NCBI GenBank assembly: GCA_040758525.1
Contig: JBFLVQ010000608.1
Location: forward strand, 1 to 5,849
Direction: 5' to 3'
Source: JBFLVQ01 sp040758525
GTDB taxonomy: Bacteria > Acidobacteriota > Blastocatellia > Chloracidobacteriales > JADJPF01
Length of the DNA: 5,849 nucleotides
The position numbers and the translations under genes were made by a program. The notes beneath the pieces are model-generated. The model was not told where the DNA came from. It made no database searches and was given only the letters and a program-made list of their open reading frames with translations. Numbering within the stretch: position 1 is the first letter of the stretch; the number at the start of each line of letters is the position of its first letter. Shown here one piece after another: positions 1 through 5,849 of the stretch.

Positions 1-525
1 TTACAAGAGAATGCCTATTTAGAAGTGGTGCCTGCTTATGACACAGCCGGTAGCGCCAAGTTGATTCGGGAGGCTGGTGATAGTAAAAAATTGGCAATTG
101 CTAGTGAGCGCGCGGCCCAATATTATGGCTTGGAAGTGCTTCAGCGTGATATTGCTACACTGGCTGATAACTACACACGCTTTGGTATTGTGATACCAAA
201 GACGGCTAATAAGGCTGATTTTCCTGTACCACAGGAGGTAACCAAGACCTCATTAGTCTTTAGCTTAGCACATGAAACGGGAGCACTTTTCCATGCTCTC
301 TCAGTATTTGCCTTGCGTAAGATTAATCTTACCAAAATCGAATCCCGGCCTTTGCGGGAAAGGTCTTTTGAATATCTCTTTTATATCGACTTTGAATCGC
401 CGCTTGACCCTGCCCGTAGTGAAAGAGCGCTTACCCATTTACGTGAAATTACCACCTTTCTCGCGGTATTAGGTAATTATGGCTGTATAGGAGAGACTCC
501 CGGAGCGTCCACAAATAGATCCTAA
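1..525 (+). CDS. pheA: Prephenate dehydratase, C-terminal part (5' end outside window)
   Basis: This enzyme converts prephenate to phenylpyruvate in cytoplasmic phenylalanine biosynthesis. The reading frame is open from base 1, so the first visible codon is internal; 174 residues remain. Monofunctional prephenate dehydratases are usually about 270-290 residues, so roughly 100 N-terminal residues lie upstream. In fragment numbering, DTAGSAKL (14-21) and IASERAA (about 33-39) match the end of the catalytic domain. The catalytic TRF motif is at residues 59-61 (bases 175-183). An ACT regulatory domain spans about residues 84-157, with the phenylalanine-binding signatures GALF (94-97) and ESRP (114-117). 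These imply feedback inhibition by phenylalanine, as known for the family. No chorismate mutase domain is visible, but one could lie N-terminal and off the window, so a P-protein fusion is not excluded. The gene ends in TAA with a short, unconserved tail after the ACT domain. The next gene has its own promoter, so no operon link is apparent. Confidence 0.95.
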   Translation, partial: LQENAYLEVVPAYDTAGSAKLIREAGDSKKLAIASERAAQYYGLEVLQRDIATLADNYTRFGIVIPKTANKADFPVPQEVTKTSLVFSLAHETGALFHALSVFALRKINLTKIESRPLRERSFEYLFYIDFESPLDPARSERALTHLREITTFLAVLGNYGCIGETPGASTNRS

Positions 526-552
526 ATGGTTAATTTTACGGCCGTATAGCAG

Positions 553-581
553 TTGAAATATGGGCGCGAAAGGGATATATT
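553..581 (+). promoter_or_regulatory. Predicted sigma-70-type promoter for the propeller/regulator unit
   Basis: A -35 box TTGAAA (553-558) and a -10 box TATATT (576-581) are separated by exactly 17 bases; each box differs from consensus at one position. It lies in the 96-base gap after pheA, about 40 bases before the ATG at 622, which gives a short leader with transcription starting near base 588. There is no TGn extension before the -10 box. No -24/-12 element (TGGCAC-N5-TTGCA type) is visible in the gap, so the unit appears to be driven by the housekeeping sigma factor and not by the sigma-54 system that its second gene would activate. This is prediction from motif match only. Confidence 0.6.
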
Positions 582-606
582 GTCTTACACAATGGACTAG
601 TTCTAC

Positions 607-613
607 AAAGGAG
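607..613 (+). promoter_or_regulatory. Ribosome binding site of the propeller gene
   Basis: AAAGGAG sits eight bases before the ATG at 622, a near-ideal Shine-Dalgarno spacing. It fixes the start of the beta-propeller gene. The signal peptide that begins right at this ATG supports the same choice. Confidence 0.8.
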
Positions 614-621
614 CCAAGGGG

Positions 622-1974
622 ATGTTCAGAAAACCGCTTGCCTTTATTCTCGGTTGTTTTCTACTGCTGTTGACCATTTCGGTCTCTTCCCACAGCTTAG
701 AGGTCGGCAGCAAGTCGGTAGTGAATATTCCTGGCCAACTACAGGCTGCCAATAATGTGGTTTTTAGCCGGGATGGCCATTACGGCTTTGTTGCTTCCTA
801 CCAACGCGCTGATGGTAGTGTCGGCGATACCGTCTATTCCTTTGACACTACGACAGGCAATATTGTTGATGAAAAACGGGTCTCCTTCTCGCCTACGGCT
901 ATTGTCATCAACAAAGATACTGGCACAATGGTCGTTTCCGGTTCAGTAGCTGATTCTCCTGCCCAGGCTCAACTTTATATCCTGCGTGCCAATGAGCGTG
1001 GGAAATTTAGTGATGAGACGACAGTGGCAAGTATAGAAGTGCCTATGGTAGGCACAAATGACTGGGTGCCGGATCAGGTCGCGCTTACTAACACGGGCTA
1101 CGCCATCTACTCTAATAAGAGCTCTATTTATGTCTTCCGTACTAGTGAGAGTTTGACGCAACATCGTGGTGAGATCGTACATACCGAAAAAATATTTCCG
1201 ATAGAACGGTATGGTGCCGATAACCGCCTTATCAGTATCGATTATCATCCTGCTAGTGGCACCTTGGCGGCTATCTGGCAGAAGGGTAATGAAGCCTTCA
1301 GTATTCTTCTTTACCAAATTGATCATAGCAATGGCAGACTCTCACCATTGGTGATCAATCCTACTAGTAGCCCTGCTAACGAGATTGTTCTACCTTTAGG
1401 CGAAGTAATAGGATTGGGCAGTAATATTGCGTTCAATAACACTGGTACAGAGCTCTATCTGGTCGCCGGTTCGAGTGGCAATCTTTATAGTTATGCAATC
1501 TATGAGAGTGCTGGACTGGTTGTGAAGGCTCGTTTCCAGTTAATGGCGAGTGGCGCGGTACAGTCTACCTTGACTAGTCCACGCAATCTCGTCTATCGCC
1601 AGGTGCCATTGCCTGGTGGCGGCACACAGCCGATTCTCTTTATGACTCGCCCACGTGGCATACAGCGTCCTGGCAATATCAAGCCAAATGCAGTTGTCGT
1701 GGTTGATCCTGGAACGGCCAATGTTATCTCTGCACATCTATTTGAAGAGACTGAAGGTATGACAACAGCTCTTAGTGCAGATGGCACAACTGCCTATATT
1801 GTGATGAGCGAGGGCAATTTCTATCTCTTTGATATACTTTTAGGTGAGATGCGTACCATTACACCACTCACCCCCGGCACGTTGACTCTTGCCCTAGATG
1901 ATATTACGGGGTTACTTGCTGCTACTACAACGCAGCCTTCGGCCGGAACTGTGAACTTGATCAAAATAAAGTGA
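622..1974 (+). CDS. Exported beta-propeller (WD40/YVTN-like) protein of unknown function
   Basis: The 450-residue product begins with a typical Sec signal peptide: basic MFRK, a hydrophobic core to about residue 20, and a small/polar region ending near SSHS (residues 22-25), so it is probably secreted or periplasmic. The rest is almost entirely beta-strand-like and shows repeated propeller units in the style 'FSRDGHYGFVA...VYSFDTTTG'. Blade-like stretches lie near residues 45-76, 92-122, 153-174, 204-234, 267-296, 320-372, 379-408 and 421-449, so seven or eight blades are likely. Examples of the repeated 'x-G-x-x-x-Y' turn and strand pattern are FNNTGTELYLV (271-281) and LSADGTTAYIV (384-394). 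No catalytic motif, second membrane segment or sorting signal is seen. Such propellers mostly bind partners or ligands; some are lactonase-like enzymes, but I cannot assign a reaction. It is the first gene after the predicted promoter, and the TPR/sigma-54 regulator starts three bases after its stop. Confidence 0.82.
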   Translation: MFRKPLAFILGCFLLLLTISVSSHSLEVGSKSVVNIPGQLQAANNVVFSRDGHYGFVASYQRADGSVGDTVYSFDTTTGNIVDEKRVSFSPTAIVINKDTGTMVVSGSVADSPAQAQLYILRANERGKFSDETTVASIEVPMVGTNDWVPDQVALTNTGYAIYSNKSSIYVFRTSESLTQHRGEIVHTEKIFPIERYGADNRLISIDYHPASGTLAAIWQKGNEAFSILLYQIDHSNGRLSPLVINPTSSPANEIVLPLGEVIGLGSNIAFNNTGTELYLVAGSSGNLYSYAIYESAGLVVKARFQLMASGAVQSTLTSPRNLVYRQVPLPGGGTQPILFMTRPRGIQRPGNIKPNAVVVVDPGTANVISAHLFEETEGMTTALSADGTTAYIVMSEGNFYLFDILLGEMRTITPLTPGTLTLALDDITGLLAATTTQPSAGTVNLIKIK

Positions 1975-1977
1975 TCG

Positions 1978-4900
1978 GTGCTGCCATCTATGAGCACACA
2001 GCAGAGTTCAGTGCCGTGGTATAAGGCTTTTGATCAACCATATGACCGCAGACACGATCGGGCTGCCTTTTCGGCTGTTATTGCGCGTGCTGAAGCCGCC
2101 TTCGATTCTGGCGAATATAATGAACTGATCGAGCTTATCGAAGCGGCCTTAGAGCAAGGTGATAGTGATCCCGAACAGCGGGTGCTACTACGTTGTCTGC
2201 TCAATGAAGCCTTCTGCGAACTGAATCGTTATGAAGAAGCTGCTGCCGCACTGGCCTGTTATGAGAGCGAGCCATTACTACTGCCTGACAAGCTGCAGGC
2301 TGAACTACTGCTAAGAATTGGCGCCACCTGTACACGCCTATCACAATACCCACGAGCAATGGCTCGGCTTACTGAGGCATTACGCCTCTTTACCTTGCTA
2401 AGCGACAATGAGGGGATTACTCGTGGCTATTTTGAACTCTCCCAGCTTTACGTCAATATCAATGAATATACAATTGCGCGCGACTATTTAGCACGTGCGC
2501 TTGGCCAAGCCGAATCCCTTGCTAATCGCCGTTTAATGGCACAGATCCTGTTACGTCTAGGGTTAGTTGCCCATTTTGAAGGCGATTTTGGCAATGCAAA
2601 ATTAAGCTACTGCCGTGCCCTTAAGCTGGTAGAAGGCAGTTGTGACTATCGCTTGCTTGGCTATCTAGAGATGAATCTTGCCACCACACTCTTTTTTGAG
2701 GAGAACAGTTCAGCAGAGTCGGCTGAACAGGTGATCAGCCTTAACGAGAGTGCAATTGAAAATTTCAAAAAGCTTCCCAACCTTGATGCAATGGCCAATT
2801 GCTACAATAACCTGGGCGATTCGCTACTACGGTTTGGGATGTGGGAAAAAGCTCGTCAGGTACTTGAGCAAGCTATTGAAGTAGCACGTACTGCTAGCCA
2901 TAGCTACCATGAAGGGCTTGCTCTTATTACCTTAGGAGTACTAAATCTACGTCGTGGCGAATTGGTTACTGCCAAACGCTTCCTGGTTGCGGCTGTTAAA
3001 ATTATTGAGCACAATGACAAGGCTGCCCTTGCTCATGCCAAACGTGTACTTGGTTATACCTACAAGGAAGGCACACCCAGTGCGCTCAAAGCATTCAATT
3101 CCTCATTACAACTTGCCCTTGCCGTAGGCGATCATAGCGAGATTATCTTTTCACAGCTTGCTCTTGTCGAATACTACTATGTTCGCCAGGATTATGAGCA
3201 GGCTTATAGTTATCTGAAAGAGGCTCAGGAGCGGCTCAATCATAAACCTTCTCCTTATATCTCCGGTTTTGTACAGCGGTTTACTGGCAAACTGCGAGCG
3301 ATTGATGGCCCGCTTGCCGAGGCAGTGCAACATATCACTGCCTCAGTATCGATCTTTACCGCAATGGGTGATCGTTATGAACTGGGCCGTAGTAATTTAG
3401 AACTGGCTGCTGTGCTTGCTAAAAGTGAAAACTTTGATAAAGCCGAAACGCATATCAAACAGGCAATAGAGATCTTACAGGAGTTAGACACACGTCCTGA
3501 GCTTGAGCGTGCTCTGCAAGTCAAGGAGTATATTGATCGTCAATTAAGCATACGTAGCGGTGCCGTTGTACCACAGCTTGAACAGGTCTCCGATCTTTCT
3601 CTCTTGAAGCGTCTTGCACAGGCTTGTATCACCAGTGATATTCTCCTACAAGAATTCGCCGCCATTGTGTTTGAGAGTATGCGGCTACGACGTTTAATCA
3701 TTTTTCAACCAGCAAGTGATTCACCTGCACTACTACTTGCCTATGGTTGTAGTCGTGAAGAGGCACAGCATCAACGTACACGTCTTGAGGCTTATCTAGA
3801 GCAGGAGCGTAAACAACTAATAAATGGTACGCTAATTAAGATTGCTGGTGCTCGTCATCCAGATTTCTATTGCTATTTTGAGACTGTGCAAGGCTCACTT
3901 ACCCAGCGGCAGTTAGAACGGATCGATCTCTTTCTTGAATATGTGAAATTAGGATTAGAAAACTGTGCGCTACGCTCAAGCACACATACAGAAACAGCAG
4001 CTAATTGGAGTATCCCCAATACACGTGAGCCACACACATTAATACAAGGCTTTGTCTATTCCAGTCCAACAATATGCCGTGTAGTAGAACAGATCAAAAA
4101 GATTCGCACTTCTGATGTTACCGTACTGATCACAGGTGAATCGGGAACAGGTAAGGAGCTAGTAGCGCGTGCCATACATGCCGAGAGCGCACGCCGTGAA
4201 GGCGCATTTGTTGCTTTCAATTGTACTGCTACACCACGTGAGCTGATCGAAAGCCAACTCTTTGGCCATCGCCGGGGCTCTTTCACAGGTGCCACCAGCA
4301 ACTACTTAGGCGTAATACGCACTGCTAAAGGCGGTACACTCTTCCTTGATGAGATTGGTGATCTCAACTTAGAACTACAGCCTAAGCTGCTACGCTTCTT
4401 AGAGGCAGGTGAGATACAACCACTTGGCGAAGGACGTCCCTTAAAAGTAGATGTTCGTGTGATTGCTGCTACTAATGCCGATCTTGCCCAGGCCGTGGCA
4501 GAGCGGCGTTTTCGTGAAGATCTCTACCACCGACTCAATATTATCCGTATACATATCCCGCCATTGCGTGAGCGTGCAGAAGAGATCCCAATGTTACTCA
4601 ACTACTATCTCAACTACTTCTCGGCACGCTATAGTGGTAAGCAAATATCTTTTTCTGATGCTACCATCACAGCACTACAACGTTATCATTGGCCTGGCAA
4701 TGTACGTCAATTGCGTAATGAGATTGAACGGTTAATAACCTATTCTGGTAAGGGAGATCTTATCTCGATTACCGATCTCTCACCAGATATTCGCCAGAGT
4801 GTTGCACCAGCAATCGTACCAGTAAACACACGTACAACAATGTCTACATCAAATGATTCTGCTCGTGTGGTAGAGCTCTTTAGTAGTTCACAGCGCAAAC

Positions 4901-5067
4901 TACGTGATGTGGTACGTCCTATTGAGCGTGAACTGATTATCAATACACTGGCACGTAATCGTGGCAATCTTAGTAAAACTGCTAAAGATCTAGGTATGTC
5001 ACGACGAGGGCTGCGTCTTAAGATAGAGAGTTTGGAGATTAATACAGAAGAGAGTGACGATTCTTAA
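1978..5067 (+). CDS. TPR-repeat sigma-54-dependent transcriptional activator (AAA+, Fis-type HTH)
   Basis: This 1029-residue cytoplasmic protein should remodel sigma-54 RNA polymerase by ATP hydrolysis to open target promoters. Residues about 30-515 form a helical array of some 11-12 TPR-like pairs with 36-40-residue spacing, e.g. YNNLGDSLLRFGMWEKARQV (276-295) and the pair at 460-500. Residues about 540-665 resemble a degenerate GAF domain ending in a linker helix. The AAA+ domain (about 685-920) is complete: Walker A GESGTGKE (720-727), sigma-54 loop GSFTGA (767-772), Walker B GTLFLDE (786-792), sensor I region AATNADL (830-836), arginine-finger region RFREDLYHRLN (844-854) and sensor II GNVRQLRN (907-914). 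A Fis-type HTH lies at about 983-1020. There is no receiver domain and no membrane segment. The GTG start lies three bases after the previous stop, which suggests translational coupling; ATG at 1990 is a realistic alternative, and neither has a strong Shine-Dalgarno site. Family assignment is secure; target genes and signal are unknown. Confidence 0.93.
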   Translation: MLPSMSTQQSSVPWYKAFDQPYDRRHDRAAFSAVIARAEAAFDSGEYNELIELIEAALEQGDSDPEQRVLLRCLLNEAFCELNRYEEAAAALACYESEPLLLPDKLQAELLLRIGATCTRLSQYPRAMARLTEALRLFTLLSDNEGITRGYFELSQLYVNINEYTIARDYLARALGQAESLANRRLMAQILLRLGLVAHFEGDFGNAKLSYCRALKLVEGSCDYRLLGYLEMNLATTLFFEENSSAESAEQVISLNESAIENFKKLPNLDAMANCYNNLGDSLLRFGMWEKARQVLEQAIEVARTASHSYHEGLALITLGVLNLRRGELVTAKRFLVAAVKIIEHNDKAALAHAKRVLGYTYKEGTPSALKAFNSSLQLALAVGDHSEIIFSQLALVEYYYVRQDYEQAYSYLKEAQERLNHKPSPYISGFVQRFTGKLRAIDGPLAEAVQHITASVSIFTAMGDRYELGRSNLELAAVLAKSENFDKAETHIKQAIEILQELDTRPELERALQVKEYIDRQLSIRSGAVVPQLEQVSDLSLLKRLAQACITSDILLQEFAAIVFESMRLRRLIIFQPASDSPALLLAYGCSREEAQHQRTRLEAYLEQERKQLINGTLIKIAGARHPDFYCYFETVQGSLTQRQLERIDLFLEYVKLGLENCALRSSTHTETAANWSIPNTREPHTLIQGFVYSSPTICRVVEQIKKIRTSDVTVLITGESGTGKELVARAIHAESARREGAFVAFNCTATPRELIESQLFGHRRGSFTGATSNYLGVIRTAKGGTLFLDEIGDLNLELQPKLLRFLEAGEIQPLGEGRPLKVDVRVIAATNADLAQAVAERRFREDLYHRLNIIRIHIPPLRERAEEIPMLLNYYLNYFSARYSGKQISFSDATITALQRYHWPGNVRQLRNEIERLITYSGKGDLISITDLSPDIRQSVAPAIVPVNTRTTMSTSNDSARVVELFSSSQRKLRDVVRPIERELIINTLARNRGNLSKTAKDLGMSRRGLRLKIESLEINTEESDDS

Positions 5068-5072
5068 ATAGT

Positions 5073-5582
5073 TTATACTTTGCAAATACAACCACACTCC
5101 AATGCTATTTCTACAGGTGATATCTGTCTGGTTACTTTATCCCTTCTCACGTGTAAAACTAATAATGTATATGGATCAAACACAACAATATCTTTAACTC
5201 CTTGAGATAAGTAAAAATGGGGTCCGATTTCAAGATCTTTAGCTTCGTAACCTTTACTGATTACCTCAATAACTGCTTCAGGTACTAGTTTAATAGCTTC
5301 TTCCTCTTCTTCAGGTTCTCTACAAAAAATAGAAATATCCGGTCTTTTTAATGAACCATCGGGGAAATTAATATAAACATCTGCATGGTGAATACATTTG
5401 CATTTATTATCATCATTGTTATGTTGATTTAAATTCTTGATAGATTCTCTGATTCTATCAACCGCTTTTTGATGTTTCAAGATTGGAGAGGGTTCCCAAA
5501 TAGGTAATCCTTTTACAATTTCAAGTCTAATCCCTAACTCATCAGCTTTTAAGAATTTCTGATCCATAAATATTTCTACCAT
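5073..5582 (-). CDS. Uma2-family protein (PD-(D/E)XK nuclease-like, DUF820)
   Basis: The 169-residue product matches the Uma2 family, which has a restriction-endonuclease-like fold but mostly unknown biology. Recognisable pieces are LEIVKG (20-25), RPDISIFC (80-87), the core EAVIEVIS (102-109) and the tail strand GVKDIVVFDP (128-137). Candidate active-site acids are E21, D82 and E106; the usual catalytic lysine is not evident, so nuclease activity is uncertain. Six cysteines stand out: C61 and C63 followed by HH, C87, and C163, C165 and C167 in ECGCICKV; metal binding is possible but unproven. The start is ambiguous: AAGGAG (5584-5589) lies only one base from the ATG at 5580-5582, but 16 bases from an in-frame ATG at 5565-5567, which would give a 164-residue protein. 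The gene converges on the sigma-54 regulator with five bases between stop codons. Its base composition is much more AT-rich than the genes to its left. Uma2 genes typically occur as scattered, often mobile-looking copies. Confidence 0.87.
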   Translation of the reverse strand: MVEIFMDQKFLKADELGIRLEIVKGLPIWEPSPILKHQKAVDRIRESIKNLNQHNNDDNKCKCIHHADVYINFPDGSLKRPDISIFCREPEEEEEAIKLVPEAVIEVISKGYEAKDLEIGPHFYLSQGVKDIVVFDPYTLLVLHVRRDKVTRQISPVEIALECGCICKV

Positions 5583-5635
5583 TCTCCTTGAGCTATGCGT
5601 TCAATTTATCACTACTCGGTTTCAAGTAATAAACT

Positions 5636-5849
5636 CTAGTGCAATCGGAAAAAAGCTTGATAAATTAACAGCAGAGTAATGGGCAACATAATAATGCCAC
5701 CATATACATATTTCCGATGCGCATTTTCACCGACTGGGATCATTTTTTCAGCTTGATTTGCTATACAAATATAAGAAACGCTTTTTAGCGTCATTCCCCA
5801 TCCACAGATCGTTGTAATAACCGGCAAATCAAAAACCCAAATATTATGC
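5636..5849 (-). CDS. C-terminal end of an unidentified membrane protein (5' end outside window)
   Basis: The minus-strand frame is open from the right window edge to a TAG stop at 5636-5638, giving about 70 C-terminal residues (first complete codon at 5846-5848). The only start codon near the left part of this frame is a TTG at 5825-5827, but since the frame continues to the edge without a stop, a longer gene running in from the right is more likely. Two hydrophobic segments are visible: one covering IWVFDLPVITTICGWG and onward, and one covering GGIIMLPITLLLIYQAFF near the C-terminus. A charged loop (QAEKMIPVGENAHRKY) lies between them. This looks like the last two membrane helices of an integral membrane protein. 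I recognise no family. It lies 53 bases upstream of the Uma2 gene on the same strand and shares its low GC. A spurious frame is possible because the fragment is short. Confidence 0.5.
   Translation of the reverse strand, partial: HNIWVFDLPVITTICGWGMTLKSVSYICIANQAEKMIPVGENAHRKYVYGGIIMLPITLLLIYQAFFRLH

Noticed and set aside
538..545. Palindrome ACGGCCGT after pheA, considered as a terminator
   Set aside because: The stem is only four base pairs with no loop and is not followed by a run of T, so it cannot be called a rho-independent terminator.
594..603. Imperfect palindrome GGACTAGTTC just downstream of the predicted transcription start, considered as an operator
   Set aside because: Only ten bases, with one mismatched pair, and ACTAGT recurs elsewhere in the region (for example near 1140, 1361 and 1573). 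This is too weak to support an operator.
526..621. A sigma-54 (-24/-12) promoter upstream of the propeller gene
   Set aside because: I looked for TGGCAC-N5-TTGC-type pairs because the downstream gene is a sigma-54 activator. The only GG near a suitable position (TGGGCGCG at 561) has no TTGC/GC element at the right distance.
649..657. Lipoprotein box (ILGC) in the signal peptide of the propeller protein
   Set aside because: The cysteine at residue 12 lies in the middle of the hydrophobic core, with about eight more hydrophobic residues after it, so a normal signal peptide cut near residue 25 is more plausible.
943..1326. A 127-residue minus-strand open frame inside the propeller gene
   Set aside because: It lies wholly antisense to a gene with signal peptide, ribosome site and propeller repeats, and its translation resembles no family I know. 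It is a shadow frame.
4056..4301. An 81-residue minus-strand open frame inside the AAA+ domain
   Set aside because: It is the reverse complement of the Walker A and GSFTGA coding region, which is strongly conserved in the plus frame.
5061..5100. A bidirectional terminator between the convergent activator and Uma2 genes
   Set aside because: Only five bases separate the stops and I find no stable hairpin or T run around them. Termination must lie within the opposing genes or depend on Rho.
5583..5635. A promoter for the Uma2 gene in the 53-base gap on the minus strand
   Set aside because: A TTGAAA is present, but the nearest TAAATT-like -10 is only 11 bases away, and other pairings match poorly. 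The region is AT-rich enough for such matches by chance.

Overview
The window comes from a bacterial chromosome of medium GC, with a lower-GC right end. It holds five protein genes, two of them cut by the window edges. I see no tRNA, rRNA, CRISPR array, transposase or long repeat. A TPR-fused sigma-54 activator, an exported beta-propeller protein and a Uma2-family gene together suggest an environmental bacterium such as Acidobacteriota or a neighbouring phylum. That is a guess from gene content; nothing here is a taxonomic marker.

Left edge (1-525, +): the C-terminal half of prephenate dehydratase (pheA type), with the catalytic TRF motif and a phenylalanine-binding ACT domain. Its 5' part lies outside the window.

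Centre (about 550-5067, +): a likely two-gene unit behind a good sigma-70-type promoter (553-581) and a clear Shine-Dalgarno site (607-613). The first gene encodes an exported beta-propeller protein of unknown function. Three bases after its stop begins a 1029-residue regulator. This has a long TPR array, a degenerate GAF-like linker, a complete sigma-54 AAA+ activator domain and a Fis-type helix-turn-helix. The regulator has no phospho-receiver domain, so its input probably arrives through the TPR array. The tight spacing suggests the two proteins are made together, but no sequence links the propeller directly to the regulator's signal.

Right end (5073-5849, -): a convergent, visibly AT-rich stretch. 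It carries a Uma2-family (PD-(D/E)XK-like) protein with unusual cysteine clusters, and the C-terminal end of an unidentified membrane protein. The composition change begins almost exactly at the stop codon of the regulator, which suggests a different history for this segment.

The most interesting items are the propeller/TPR-activator pair, the architecture of the activator itself, and the AT-rich Uma2 segment. Nothing in the window proves a wholly new system.
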